From Przewalskia tangutica (taxonomy: Eukaryota; Streptophyta; Magnoliopsida; Solanales; Solanaceae), in NCBI GenBank assembly GCA_029844215.1, contig CM056737.1:25789851-25853850 (forward strand): 64,000 nt of DNA. Direction: 5' to 3'. Each line of letters begins with the position of its first letter. Positions within the stretch are counted from its first letter, which is position 1. A program made the position numbers and the translations under genes. Below are positions 34,131 through 46,776 of the stretch, one piece after another. The notes under the pieces were generated by a model. The model had not been told where the DNA came from and ran no database searches. It saw only the letters and a list, made by a program, of their open reading frames with translations.

Positions 34131-35130
34131 ACCTTGCCTACCGCGACAATCCGAAAGTGGCCCACGTACATCAATGGGTTTCCTCTTCCGAATCTCATCA
34201 CACCCTTCACGGGTGACACCTTTAGGAAAACCCAATCATGAACCTCGAACTGTACGCCGACGACGATGATCTCGCATATGACTTCGACTCACGAGTCGCC
34301 AAGAACCTCTCGGATAAGCTTCACCTTATCCATCGTCTGCATCAAATCGTCCCACTAGCCGCACTCTCGCCCACATCGAACCAACCTATAGGCGACCGCA
34401 CTTCCTCCCATACAAGGCCTCATAAGGCGCCATCCGAATCGAGTGGTATCTATTATTGTATGCAAACTCAACTAGAGGCAAATGATCCTCCCACTACCAC
34501 GAAGTCGATAACACGCTCGCAAAGATATCCTCTAGAGTCCGGATAAGGCGCTCGCCTGTCCATTGTCGTGGATGGAATGCAAGATTTCAAGCTTACTCGC
34601 CCCTAAACCCTCTCGAAATACCTCATAAGTTAGCCGTAAACCGGCTCCTCTATCCGATATGATCGAAATAGGGACTCACGCAGTCGACGATCTCTGATAT
34701 AGTCCGCATAATCCTCAAAAAAGTCGCCCCGACGGAAGAAAGTGGGCTGATTTTCACGTCGACGATAACCCATATAGAATCATGTCTCTCCGAAAGCGAG
34801 GTAATCCCGTGATGAAGTCCATGCTGATCACCTCCCACTTCCGTCGGGATCTATCGTCCAGAATAAACCACCGTGCCTCGGTGCTCTACCTTCACCACGA
34901 CAACACGGCACCGAGCTACGAACTCGCAACGCCTCTTCGCCATCCCACCAATACGGATCGCGTGGTACATCTTGGTCGACTTCGACGGATAGTAACGCGC
35001 GCTGCGGCTTCCCAAGAACTCGCCGCCAAGTCCCAAACATCCGGAACACACAACTCGCTTCAAACCTTAGCACCCCATCGTGCTACCTCAAGCGACTCCT
35101 TGCCTCACGAAGAGTCAGACACGATAACGT
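34131..35130 (-). pseudogene. Integrase of element E, truncated and frameshifted
   Basis: Read from 35130 down. The end of the zinc-binding region, with VEHRGTVVYSGR-type wording, lies near 34850-34900. The catalytic core has DSIWVIVD at about 34765-34785 (first catalytic Asp), followed by a decayed 'sahf' segment near 34740 and the alpha-helix region near 34680. The post-core GPY/F-type region near 34400-34250 includes an ALYGRKC-like segment near 34400. The C-terminal tail and stop are lost at the deletion boundary near 34131. Integrase would insert the element's cDNA into the genome. Frames change several times, so no protein can be made as read. Homology to the fragments in B and F shows where those came from. 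Confidence 0.72.
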
Positions 35131-35700
35131 GTCAAAATCGGATCTCGAACTGTTGCCTCTTCACCTCACCGACGACGGAAGACGGCAACCTCACGAACTC
35201 GAACCCACCGCTATCGTAATCAATCAAACGGACACCAAGGCTCGCTAACTGATGCAAATCACTAACCATGTCCTCCTCTCTAGCCGCACATCCGATAGGC
35301 TCCCATCGACCTACGACCAAGAGCATCGCCACAACATTGGCTTTCCCGGGTGGTACAGATATCAACATCGTAATCCTTACAACTCTAACCACCGCCTCGC
35401 CGTAAGTTCACTCCTCGTCCGAAGATATCTGAGGCTCTGTGGTCCGTATAAATATCCACACGAACCCCATACAAATAGTGCCTCCGCATCTTCAAGGCGT
35501 GAATCACCGCCAACTCCAAATCGCGCGGGTAGTTTCTCGTGTTTCTTCACCATCGGACGCATACGCCATAACCTTGCCATGCCGCATCAACACACATCCC
35601 AACCCGATGCCCGACGATCGCAATACACAACATAACCGCCTGACCTCCGGAAGTAAGAACGGGCGCCGCCTCTCTTTCAAAGAATCGAAACCCCGCCACA
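35131..35700 (-). pseudogene. RNase H region of E pol
   Basis: Minus-strand frames read GLGCVLMRHGKVMAYAS (35504-35701 frame), the start of the Ty3 RNase H domain with its preceding Asp-containing VYCD segment near 35620. They are followed by an ALFVWGSCGYLYGP-like stretch (about 35450-35500), RRWLEL near 35380, and the tether PPGKANVVA (about 35320-35350). The order and spacing match Gypsy pol. This domain degrades the RNA strand during reverse transcription. Frames are broken at CG-rich spots. Confidence 0.75.
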
Positions 35701-36668
35701 AGAATCGCCCATCAAACTTGGCCTTTCGTCACCTAGTCAACGGTGCAGATAGAAGCAAACTTCTACGAACCGATAATAACTCGCAAGGCCCGAAATGCGA
35801 ACCTCGCCGGAGTAGAGGTGTAGGCCAACTCTCGATCGCTTCGATCTTGGCAGATCTACCAATACCATCGCCACAATATGCTCAAGAAAAGCCACCGGTT
35901 AACCAAAACTCACATTTGGAAAACTTGGCATACAACCGCTGGGTCTCAGAATCACAAGACAGCTTCAAATGCTCGCATGCTCTTGCTCAGGCGAGAATAA
36001 ACCAAGATATCATCGATGAACACTATCACAAACGTGTCCAAGAATGGTTGAACACTCGGTTCATCAAATCCATGAATACCGAGCATCGGTCAACCAAAAG
36101 ACATGACTCGAACTCATAATGCCCGTCTGGTCCGAATGATCTGGGACATCCACCTCTCGACTCACAGATGATAGCCCGACCGAGATCAATCTTGGAGAAA
36201 CATCTCGCACTCGCAACTAGTCGAACAAATCATCAATCTCGGAAGGGTATTCGTTCTTAATGGTCACCTTGTTCACTGCTCCGTAATCAACACATGCGCA
36301 GCGGGCCCCGCCCTTCTTCTTCACGAACAATACCGCTCCTGCGGAGAAACACTAGGCCGATAAAGCCCTTCTCCAAAGAAATCCTGCCGATCCTTCAACT
36401 CTCAACTCGGCAGTGCCATTCAGATGGCGGAATGGAAATAGGCCAGTGTCCGCAATATGTCTATACAAACTCAATCTCCTCTCGTGAGGGATACCCGGAG
36501 GTCGCCTCGAAACACGTCTGTAACTCTCGACCAATCGAACCGACGGAAAATCTGGTACCGCAGCCTTGAGATCAAACACCGAACTAGATGGTAGATATAC
36601 CGCTCGCACCATCTTCCTAGCCTCGAGGTAGGAAATAAACCTACCACTCGGCGTACTGGTGCTCCCCT
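35701..36668 (-). pseudogene. Reverse transcriptase of E pol
   Basis: The catalytic box FVIVFIDDIL is legible on the minus strand at about 36003-36036 (F-I-D-D form of the YxDD motif). Upstream are VFMDLMN near 36070, FSKIDLG near 36190 and the KK-G-R-C region near 36290-36330, all in shifting frames. The N-terminal linker is 36352-36612, with FISYLEARKMV near 36610-36640. The gene is separated from its protease by element H at 36669. No continuous frame survives. It would have copied the element RNA into DNA. Confidence 0.8.
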
Positions 36669-37608
36669 CGTTATACCTCGTATTTCGTGGTATGTGCGTG
36701 AGGCGCGTATATAAATTTGAGCCTTAAGTTAGGCAAGTTTCAAATTTGTACACAACACCCGATTAGAGTCGTTTTCGAAACGTTTCATGACTTTCGTAGG
36801 AAAATTACGGCTATGTCATTAATAATTTTTATGGATTTTTCCGAGAGACGAACATTTTGGATTAACGGAGGTGACATGTGTCACCTCACATCGGAAGGAA
36901 GTGGACGGCCAAAGGGGTGTTGGCACGTTTTTGTGCAAGAATTGTGGTCGGCGGTTAGGTAGGATATTTTGTGTAGTTGATGAGCAAGTGGGACCCACAA
37001 ACACATGGCTTCATCTTGACCTTACACTTGCCTTACACTTGGATAGATCTTCGCCATTGGTTGGCCATTTCTTGACCTATAAATACCTCTAAGTTGATGA
37101 ACTTATTCATCCAAAAATTGTCTAAGTCTTGAAAATGCCTCCCTCTCCTCTTGTTGTTTCGCCCACCACACCCTCCTTTGAGAGCTCTAGCCGAGAGCAA
37201 ACCCCAGCCTAGTTGTGCTAGTCGAAATACTACCCCCGGTAGAAATGTATTCTACAAGTATTGTTATAATGCCCAAAATACTTTAGCCAAATACCTTGTA
37301 GTACTTTCCAAAGTACTTTATACTGAAAAGCCAGAAAATATTATTATACTTTCCTTTAGCCACTAAACGAAACCCTAAGGAAAACCTTCATAGTCGGTTG
37401 AAGTGTTTAGTAGAAGTTGCGTAGAACTTCTAAGGGTTGGTTGGAGCGGATTGGAGCACCTGAGTAGAGCTAAACGCTGCTCAAGAGCCACTTTTACTTG
37501 GATAATTTTGGGCTCATCGAGGTAAATACTATCGCCCTTCTAGTGTAATTGGAAATTACATCGTAGTAGTATAGAAATGAATATAAGATTCATAGAAGAG
37601 AATTGAAC
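36669..37608 (+). mobile_element. 5' LTR of H, left part
   Basis: GTTATACCTCGTATTTCG (the first T of TGTTATACC appears lost at the junction) to 'cagaattgaac'-type sequence at 37608, where F begins. TATA box at 37078-37084 in TTGACCTATAAATACC. Continues at 50141. Confidence 0.88.
37604..37608. repeat. Target site duplication TGAAC, left of F
   Basis: TGAAC before TATCACGACC, repeated at 50136-50140. The 3' LTR of H near 55808-55818 ('gaattgaagcgtaatag') gives the uninterrupted site. Confidence 0.9.
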
Positions 37609-38802
37609 TATCACGACCGAACCTGGGCGTGGATCGTGCCTTACCTCGGCACCCAAGTAGACATACATCGAGTAATCAGTGAACATAAAGACAATACATG
37701 AAACCAGCGTAATAAGACGGTGAAATAAGAAAAGCAACCAAAACGGTTACCTTGGTATATATATATAAATAACAAGTTGAACACCGAACGCTTATATCCC
37801 ATCCAACTCGCCCACAACAAAGATTTCACGCACCTCTAAGAATGACACGATAACAATGGCGGACAGGGCCCCGCCAAACCCCTGAATGTAAACACTTACT
37901 ACGACAGGGGACTATACCACTGATAAGCCTCCGGAGAAACGGAGCTTCCCAAACGCTGAACTGTGACCCTGAGTGCTAGGATCAACGACTGGTGTACCTC
38001 AACCTGCGGCATGAACGCAGCCCCCCGAAGGAGGTCAGTACAACAGGTACCAAGTATGTGAAACTGTAAAGTACTTAAATGAAAACATATCATTTTGAAA
38101 TCAGTTTTGCAAGTATGTATGAAACAACCAAGGTAACCGCACATAGTGCCATATCATAAACAAGAGCAACAATAGGTAAACTGTAACAGGTCCTTTCTAG
38201 GCTGCGAATGATCGAAGCAGGGCCAATTGCCCGTAGTATCACCATGCAAGCCTAATCCTGGACTCCCGTAGTCCGCATAGGCCACTCATATAGGCCCGCA
38301 TAGGGTAAGTAACCCCGCATCGAGGGTAGCTACTCCTCGGCATCGTCCTGGACCCGCCGTCCGCATGGCCACAGAGACCGCATGACCACAAGGGCCGCAA
38401 ACTAACCTGGAACTCCCGTAGTTCCGCATGGATCCCTTGGACCCGCATGAGGTATTCTCGAATCATGGTCCTGCATCACCGAGTCTACCCCAGACGGAGG
38501 CGCTTAACCCCTGTAATATGTCAAGAGGTGAGTGATATTATACTAACATAACAGATTATCGTTAAACAACATAAGCACAACAAGAATACTCTCACACAAA
38601 CGCTACAAGACACTAACACACGTAGCATCCTAACATGTTTACTTATCAAATCAACAAGAAAGTATTACAAGGCTATCACAAACCAAAGACAATCAAGTTA
38701 TACACACAAGGTACATTCTAATATATGATTAACTGTCGTATCTATTCCCAAAGTACTTCATACATTATCTTTTAAAAGATATGTTACGCTTACAAGGTCA
38801 TC

Positions 38803-41800
38803 ACACGACCGAACCTGGCGTGGATCGCGCTACCCCGGCACCCTAGTGATACAACATCGAGAGAAAATCAGCGGAAATAAAAACATGAACATGAATTAAG
38901 AGAAAAGATAAATAAACAGCCAACCAAAACAATTGCCTTCATCATATATACATAAATACCAACAGTTATCCTTTTACAAACCACACGTGATTACTCACAG
39001 ACCTCTAAGATTTTTACAACGGCTATGACGGGACAGGCCCCGCCATACCTCGAATGTATAAGAATCTCTGGACTGTGGTAACATACCAAAAGATAAGCCT
39101 CGAAGGAACGGAGCTTCCCAACACGCTGAAATGTGATCCTATAAGCGGATCGATCGATGTACCTTTTACTGCGGCATGAACGCAGCCCAAGGAGGTCGAT
39201 AACAACAGTACCAAGTATGTGAAATCAGAAAAATCAGAAATGAAATCATAATAGTCTATATAAAGCAGAGACATGTATGATAACCAAACTACGCTCACAA
39301 CATAAAAGCACATGTCAAGTCGTGGACTCACGCCTCAAAGTCATCCTCATGCCCGTGGAACTTCTTCCTCACCGTGAGCTAGGTACAATTCATGTGATAC
39401 GTATATCGTGTCTCGGCCCATCTTATGGACCCAATATAGAAACGTGTGGAATACATTCCTGCTCATCCTATGAACCGTAGTCGAGTGAAATACATTCCGG
39501 ATGAACGGTAGTCGAGTGAAATACATTCTGGATGAACCGTGGTCGAGTGAAATACATTCGGATGAACCGAGTCAAGTGAAATACATTCGGATGAACCGTG
39601 TCAGTGAAATACATTCGGATGAACCGTGTCAGTGAAATACATTCCGGATGAACCGTGTCAGTGAAATACATTCGGATGAACGGTAATCAAGTGACATACA
39701 TTCGGATGAACCGTAGTCGAGTAGAACACAATACTTGCACAACAAGGCTATCACACGTAACATGGTCAAGTTTCATAACAACAAGCATAAGCAAGTTACA
39801 CACAACTCAAGGTACTTTCATTTTATGTCAAAGTCCAATTTTTAACCTTAAAGTACTACGTCCGTTAAATTCCTTTTAAGATCCATTTCTTTTACAAAGG
39901 TCACCCGATGCAGTAGTATAAAATTAGAGTGATTAACATTGTTAAGTAAACCAAAATGCTTTCCTTTGTAAAATCAAGTAACAACCTTATTTTTCCAAAC
40001 GCTCAAGTTTGCCTAAATTCAAATGCTCAAGTTTCTCATTTTAGAAAAGGTTTCAGTAGTTCATAGTTTTAAATCCTTTAAAACATAATTCTCCTTTAAA
40101 CGCTTTGAGAAACCTATGTCTTATAAGTGAGTAGGTTATTCTTGTTTATAATCAATCTTATTAAGCAACCATGATCTAGGAAATGTCATTTTGTCTCATC
40201 TTAGCTTCATGCAGATGGAAGTTTCTCCGGTTTTAATAATACTAAATTTGTCCAAAACATTTCCTTTTATTAACGCCGCAGTGGTTTGTCGATACACATT
40301 CGATTTCAAATCAAGAAACATTTTTAAGCCGTTATACCTAACTTCCCATAAAGCTAGTATAACTCTCAAGTTTCCAAAACCAAGTATTACTTCTCTCAAA
40401 ATGATTCAAAAATCTTTTGAAATACTTCAAGTTCTTATTATCACATAGCCAATTTATAGTTCAAATCAGTTACCTCTTAAAAATCACAAGTATTTTCTTA
40501 CCTACATAAAGCTGTTATAACCAACTTCCCATAAAGCCGTTATAACACTTTATGTTTTAAACCAATCAAATACATTTAGCACATGTGACGCTCACCGTAC
40601 TAGATAGTTCACACATATCATGCTAGAAGAGATAGGAAGAGGTTCACATACCTCGCGACGATTATCGACTAATAGCAAAACGCTCCAAGTACCTCAAACC
40701 GCTTGCACCTTGCCGAGTAGATCGCGCCATGTAGTATTTCAACCTATAGAGGCCACAAGGCGCCTATTAATATCTTTAGATCCCGACGTAGAATATTCTA
40801 CGTAAAATTCGCAAGATTTTCCCGCAAAACAGTAAATCTCTCTCTATCGGTGGCCACCAAGCCAACCAGGGGTTAACACGCCTAACCTGACGTGTACAAT
40901 TCTACTACACAAGAATGCTACACAAGTCTCATCTGATACACCCTATGTAATTACAGTTCGATTCACTTCTTAAAATTCAGCTTAAGTCGCAAGACATTGC
41001 CGTAAGTATTATTCAGGCTTAAGTCAAAAGACATTGCCGCACAACTATGTTCAGTTCTATATATAGTATACTTAACCATATACTCCTACAACATGTAATT
41101 TCCAATTACAACAGAAGGTCAAGAATGTTTACCTCGATAAGCCCAAAATTATCCGAGTTTATAAGTCGATCCTGAGCAAGGTTTAGCTGACTGCTCGCCC
41201 GACTCCGCCTCCAACCAACCCTTAGAAGTTCTAACCAACTTCTACTTATAACTTCAACTACGGGTGAAGATTTACTTAGAGTTTCGTTTTAGTGACTGAG
41301 GGAAAGTATAATGGTATTTTCTGGGCTTGTATAATTGTAACCTTGGGAATACTACAAGGTATTTGGACATTATAACAATACTAGAGAGTATTTCTATACC
41401 ACAACAAGGGTATTTATACGAGACAACTAGGCTAGGGGGTGTACCACGGCTAGGGTACCACAAAGGGGAGGGAGGCTCTCGCCAAGGGCCTTGCTCAAAG
41501 GGGAGGAGGACTTTGACGATAGCAAGACAAGAGGAGGGAGTATTTGAGACTTAGATAGATTGCTCAAGTTTTGATGAAGAAAGTCTTCAACTTAGAGGGG
41601 TATTTATAGGTCATGAAGGCCAACCAATGGCCAAGATGAAGACAAGTGTCATGCAAGTGTAGGTAAAGATTAAGCCATGTGTTTGTGGGTCCCACTTTCT
41701 CATCTTCCACACAAAATATCCTACCAACTCCTTGACTAAGGAGAAGGCACAAAAACGTGCAACTATGCCCATTTCGTCCGTCCACTCCTTCCAATTAGAG

Positions 41801-42014
41801 GGTGACAAGTGTCGCCCTCGTTGGTCCAAAATGTTTCGCCTCTCGGAAAAATCCATAAAATTATTAATGACATAGCCAATTTTCCCTACGAAAGTCGTGG
41901 AAACGTTTAAAAAACGACTCCTTTAGGTAGTTATGCACAAATTCGAAACTTGCCTAACTTTAAGGCTCAAATTGCATACGCACGCCTCACGCATACTACA
42001 AATACGGTATAACA
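38803..42014 (-). mobile_element. Solo LTR G, inside the 3' LTR of F
   Basis: A complete minus-strand LTR of about 3.2 kb, beginning near CACACGACCGAACCTGG and ending ACGGTATAACA at 42004-42014, flanked on both sides by F LTR sequence. The uninterrupted paralogous site in the 5' LTR of F reads AAGGTCACACAATACCCG (about 47919-47936). Flanks here are 'aaggtca' and 'acacacaataccg', so the duplication is likely CACAC with the left copy damaged. It has a reversed TATA box at 41602-41608. It is the most deeply nested and so one of the youngest insertions. Confidence 0.82.
39466..39725. repeat. Minisatellite in solo LTR G, about nine 28-33 bp units
   Basis: Units read GATGAACCGTAGTCGAGTGA with AATACATTCCG. 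It is the reverse complement of the repeat in the H LTRs, linking G and H as one LTR subfamily. Confidence 0.85.
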
Positions 42015-43829
42015 ACACACAATACCGCAGATATGAAAATAGATCGATTATCTTTGAAGTAAATCAAAACACTTCTCTTCAGAAAATCAAGTAACAACAT
42101 TCTCTTCCAAATGTTTCAAGTTTGCCTAATTTCAATTACTCAAGTTTCTCATTTTCGAAAGGTTTCGTAGTTCATAATTTTAATCACTTAATGATATAAT
42201 TCTCCCTTAAAAGCAATTTGAGAAACATATGTCTGATACGGGAGTAGGTTATTCTTGTTTATAACAATCTTATTTAAGCAGCCCTGATCTAGGAAATGTA
42301 ACATCATTTTGTCTCATCTTAGTTTCTATGCAGATGGAAGTTTCTCCGGTTTACTAATACATTATTAGTCAAAACATTTCACTTTATTAGCGCTGTGGTT
42401 TGTTCGATACTTATTCTGATTTCCGAAATCAGTAAAACATTATTGCTTTTAAAATCAAGTACTCATTACTCGCGAATGAGGTTTTACAACATTTTTAACA
42501 AAATGTTAATTAACAAGTAAAACAAGTTAAGTCTCTTATCTTTTAAGATCAAGTCTCTTAACTTTTACAATCAATAAACCATTCATTTTACCATTCTTAA
42601 TACGTTATACCTAACTTCCCATAAAGCTAGTATAACTCTTATGTTTTCAAAACCAAGTATTATTCTTCTGTTAAAAATGAATCAGCATTCTTTTGAAATA
42701 TTCCAAGATTCTTTATTATTACACATTAAGTCAGTTATAAGTCAAATCGGTTACCTTTTAAAAACCACAAGTATTTTCTTACCTACATAAAGCTGTTATA
42801 ACCAACTTCCCATAAAGCCGTTATAACACTTTATGTTTTAGACCAATCAAATACTTTTAACACATGTACGCGTCACCGTACTACATAGTTACACACATAT
42901 CATGCTAGAAGAGTTAGGAAGAGGTTCACATACCGCGACGAGTATCGACTAATAGCAAAACGCCCAAGTACTTCCAACCACGGCTAATCCTTAAGCCAAA
43001 TAGCTCGCGCCATACGCAGATTTCAACCTATAAGGCCAGGCGCTTATTAATATTTAGATCTCTTCGTAGAACATTCTACGTAAAATTCGAAGACTCCCCC
43101 GCAAAGTAAATCTCCTCCTTAACGGTAGTCGCTATCAAGCCAACCGGGGGTTTGCACGCCTAACCTGACGTGTGCGATTCTACTACACGCAATGCTACAA
43201 GTCTCAGTATACACCTATGTAATTACGCTTTAGTTCTCTTCTTTACATTGGGCTTAAGTCGCAAGACATTGCCGATAACAACGCTCGTGTCTATATATAG
43301 TATACTTCAACTATATATTCTAACAACATGTAATTTCCAATTACAATAGAAGGTCAAGAGTGTTTACCTCGATGAGCCCAAAATTATCCGAGTTTAAATG
43401 TCGATCCCGAGCAAGGTTTAGCTCCAACTCGTGCGCTCCACGCTCTAAACCACCCTTAGAAGTTCTAACCAACTTCTACATACTACTCCAACTAACTATG
43501 GAGATTTTCCTTAGGGTTGGTTTTGTGACTGTGGGAAGTATAATAGTATAACTGGCTTTTTGTAAAGGTATAACCTTAGAATACTACAAGGTATATGGCT
43601 CAGGTAATTTGGGCATTATAACCATTCTGTTGAGAGTATTTCTACCACGTGGGTGGGTGTATTATACGGGAACACTAGGCTAGGGGTACCCCGGCCACAC
43701 TACTAGGAGGGGAGGGCTCTCGGCCAAGGGAGTGGGTGGGGCTCTCACTGAACTCAACACAAAGGGAGGGAGGAGGATTTTTAACACTTAGAAATATTTT
43801 AGGATGAAGAAGTCTTCAAAGGGGTGGGT

Positions 43830-43836
43830 ATTTATA
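43830..43836 (-). promoter_or_regulatory. TATA box of F 3' LTR
   Basis: ATTTATA in GGTGGGTATTTATAGACAAGCC. The partner in the 5' LTR of F is at 49745-49751. Confidence 0.65.
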
Positions 43837-44217
43837 GACAAGCCAAGGCAACTAATGGCAAGATCTTGCCAAGTGCAAGGCAAGTGTAGGGCAAGATTCA
43901 CCCGTGTCCTTAACCAACTAACACACAAAATATCCTACCTACTCCACTCTCAAAATCGCCCAAGAATCCGCCCTTAAGTCCACCAATTGGAGGGTGACAA
44001 GTGTCGCCCTCCGTTGGTCCAAAATGTTTCGCCTCTCGGAAAAATCGCAAAAATTAAAAATGACATAGCGGAATTTTCCTACGAAAGTCGTGGAAACGTT
44101 TAGTCGAAAACGACTCTAATCGGGTGTTGTGCACAAAGTGAAATCGCCCAAGCCTATTTAAAAGTTCAAATTTTCTACGCACGCCCTTACGCACATACCG
44201 GAAATACGGGTATAACA

Positions 44218-44640
44218 TTCTCCCCTCTTAGAAACATTCGTCGAATGTTCCTTCTAAGTCTCAAAACAAACGCGCGCCAGTATAGTCTTCACTACTATAC
44301 TTACGAGAACAATCCTGCCACACCTGGCCACAGAAACACCCGTGCAAATACTTCCATCCAAGTCCACGAGGAAACACCTCTAACATTACCACAAATACCT
44401 CTCTCGGGGTTTAAAATATACTTCTTCGCACTCCTCCTTACAAAAGAAATGATCACATCTATGCCGCCATACATGCTCGCTTCTCCCTTTACTCGCCGTG
44501 ATACCACTTTTGTCACTTTGCGCGAGGTTCTAGTGTCCTCGGCGACCCAACAAATGGTACCGGCTGCGCGATCCCCGAGGATGTCGACACTTGAACTCTT
44601 ACCACGCTCGACATCGTCAGTTTCCAAAACTCGGGGTTAC
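44218..44640 (-). other. Polypurine tract and 3' tract of F, LTR-proximal half
   Basis: TTCTCCCCTCTTAGA (44218-44232) is the reversed polypurine tract, followed by the ACATTCGTCGAATGT inverted repeat. The rest matches the 3' tracts of the other elements; the segment at 44500-44600 is closest to H at 54590-54680. The 44245-44649 plus-strand reading frame is a shadow. Confidence 0.7.
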
Positions 44641-45345
44641 TATTTCTAACGTGGTCATCATTAATCGGGAACACTGATGGATCTCGATACTTTCCGATCA
44701 TAACAATACGAAGATCGGACGCATCGCCTCCTAAGTCGGACGGCAAAGCTAACATATAGGCAACGGCCTATTCTTCACATGAACTCAAAAGGGCCCAAGT
44801 AACTCGGGCTAAGTTCCTCTGTTTTCCAAAACTCGTCACACCCAACCCCGGGTGGTACTTTCAAAAAGACCGACAACTCGAACTCTAAGCGTCGTCGCGA
44901 TTATCCGCGATTTCTCGAGCCGCCGTAACCTCTTCTAGACAAGCTTTACCTATCCACGATCTGCTGGAACAAGCTGAACCAACTATTCGAATCTTGCCAA
45001 CATCGAACCAATCGACCGACGACTTATACATCCACCCCTACAAGGCTTCCTAAGGCGACATCCGAACACTGAAATGGTAGCTTAAAAACTCCCTCCACAG
45101 GAGACAACAATCCCCACAACCTACCCCTGAAATCCACACACTGGCCCGAGGGCGAATGCGATCTCGAGACTCACGAGTTCTTAACCTCGCTTGGTAAAAA
45201 TTCGAGAAACAACACCCACACCTGGCTCCACTGCACGTCATAAGGTGAAGGTAGGCACCCTGTGCAGCCTTACAACCTTTCTGATAAATCAATACTGTCG
45301 AGTAAACGGTCATTGCTAGAAAGCAAGACGGCTGACCTCCTCGGC
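44641..45345 (-). pseudogene. Integrase fragment in the 3' tract of F
   Basis: Minus-strand, co-linear with 7420-8155 and 11290-12060. From the right: a decayed core segment with 'ctgcacagggtgcctacc' (about 45250-45270), 'ggaagccttgtaggggtgga' (about 45030-45050), then a C-terminal part reading AYMLALPSDLGGDASDL and YRDPSVFPINDDHVRN (44513-44755 frame). The HHCC domain and first catalytic Asp are missing. It sits at the same place in the 3' tract as in B, so it was probably inherited by this subfamily from one ancestral event. Not functional. Confidence 0.68.
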
Positions 45346-45854
45346 CCGACTACTGGTCGAATGCATCCACGAACTCGTATCTCGGTTAACTAAACTTGGG
45401 CCTAACACCTCGTGACTTATCACAAGGCGGGACCACCACAATGACCCGTCACCAAACAGCCGCGGGTTGACTGCAACATGGCCTCAACCTACCCGCATCG
45501 CGCGAAACACTAGCTCCCGATCCTAACAATTCCACAAATCACGTTATGAAAACCTGGCGGTCTTCCTAGCTCGACTACCCTCTTTCAAATCACGCTACTC
45601 GGGGACTTATCCCACAAACATAGCTCACGTGCACTATGCACTCAGATAAGGATCAAACATAACACTACACCTATACTCGAGATGGCCTTACCTGCAAGGT
45701 CTCCCGTGATAAAACTCTAAGGCTCACACCTTCTATCCCCAAATCTTACTTGGTTAACTAACCAAGATTTCTAATTACAATTTACACCGCTATCGAACAT
45801 AGCACTTAAGATATACCCATCTTATCATACATACCGATCTCAGAGGGTTAAGGA
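45346..45854 (-). other. 3' tract of F, gag-proximal half
   Basis: Non-coding block from 'ggatgcattcgacca' to the gag junction 'atatatccttaaccctctgag' (minus-strand wording). No genes. Confidence 0.62.
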
Positions 45855-46583
45855 TATATCTAAATCTCATCGCCACTCCCTTAGTCGTTCTAATCAAACA
45901 CGCTCGTAGGGCGCATTAGGAAGATGAACTACCCACCGATCTGAAGGCTAAGTCTTCCTACTAGACACTCTCTCGACATCGGACCACGGCGGTAGTAGTA
46001 CAACAAGTACCAACCTAAAGACGACATTCGGGATGACGTGCCACACTGAAACCGGAACTCGAGCTCACTCCTGCATACCGAACGTCCCGAACCCGTGGAG
46101 GACCATTACGCCTCGGTGGATGTGCATAATCTAATCCATTGGTGAGGCGACTCGCCTCAAAGTTACTAAAGGACCTTGCTGCTCGGCCTCTTCTCAGCCG
46201 TTAACCCGTCGATCTCTACGTTTCTTGACTGCTGCGCACAAGCCCGAGGCCATGCTCGAAGCCTAATCAAGAATTACTTCGCACAACCCTTTCTAAGATA
46301 GTCATCAAGACTTGCGGTACATCGGTATACTCTGGTAGCCAAATCCATGCTAGTAACAGTCGCCTCTTTGCAATCTATATTCACTTTTCTCGATCGTGGG
46401 CGAAGGTTCAAATATCACCGCATGAGGAACCGCCGCCGTGCTAAACTCTTTGGGCTAGTGACGCCGCAAAACTCCCGAATGAAGCACTACCTAGGTAAAG
46501 ATTGGGCGTGCCCTCGTAACCTCAGTACTCTGCGCGGCTCGGCTACCTTGCCCTCACGGGCGGGTTTGCCCTACGCGAGGCAT
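45855..46583 (-). pseudogene. gag of element F, shortened and frameshifted
   Basis: ATG at 46583 (minus) gives MPRVGQTRP and then a stop; the expected start is MPPRK-like, with CCG/CAG losses visible at the second and third codons. The plus-strand wording at about 46140-46200 ('aggcgactcgcctcaaagttactaaaggacc') parallels A at about 16890-16920. At about 0.73 kb it is shorter than the gag of A (1.15 kb) or H (1.2 kb), so part of it is deleted. The zinc knuckle is not legible. Confidence 0.6.
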
Positions 46584-46688
46584 ATCGGTGGAAAGAAATC
46601 GTTAGAGGGTCCAACTTATCACACAGGCTCTAAGGCATGATCTCAGAATGAGAAGAATGGAAACCAATCCTAAATACCTATAGCCTCA

Positions 46689-46719
46689 CGATTATTGGTG
46701 TGGTGCACACCGATAATCA
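46689..46719 (-). promoter_or_regulatory. Leader hairpin of F, shortened loop
   Basis: CGATTATTGGTGTG, GTG, CACACCGATAATC on plus: 12 or 13 pairs with a loop cut to about three bases. Other copies have five more bases (ACAAC) here, so this may be a miscall. It lies 43 nt from the primer site. Confidence 0.68.
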
Positions 46720-46761
46720 GACTTCTGCGGATACTGCAGTAGACACTTTCCAGGATTAAGC

Positions 46762-46772
46762 GCTCGATACCA
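46762..46772 (-). other. Primer-binding site of F, one base short
   Basis: GCTCGATACCA on plus; the same lost base as in A and H. Confidence 0.85.
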
Positions 46773-46776
46773 CTTT

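Noticed and set aside
34782..35219. 145-codon plus-strand frame
   Set aside because: It overlaps integrase sequence on the minus strand and its composition follows the antisense strand.
35439..36119. Longest open frame in the window (226 codons, plus strand)
   Set aside because: It lies antisense over the RNase H and RT regions of element E, whose minus-strand wording (FVIVFIDDIL, GLGCVLM) is recognisable. It is a shadow frame.
39466..39725. CRISPR-like array
   Set aside because: The units are head-to-tail and adjacent with no unique spacers, inside a plant LTR; it is a minisatellite.
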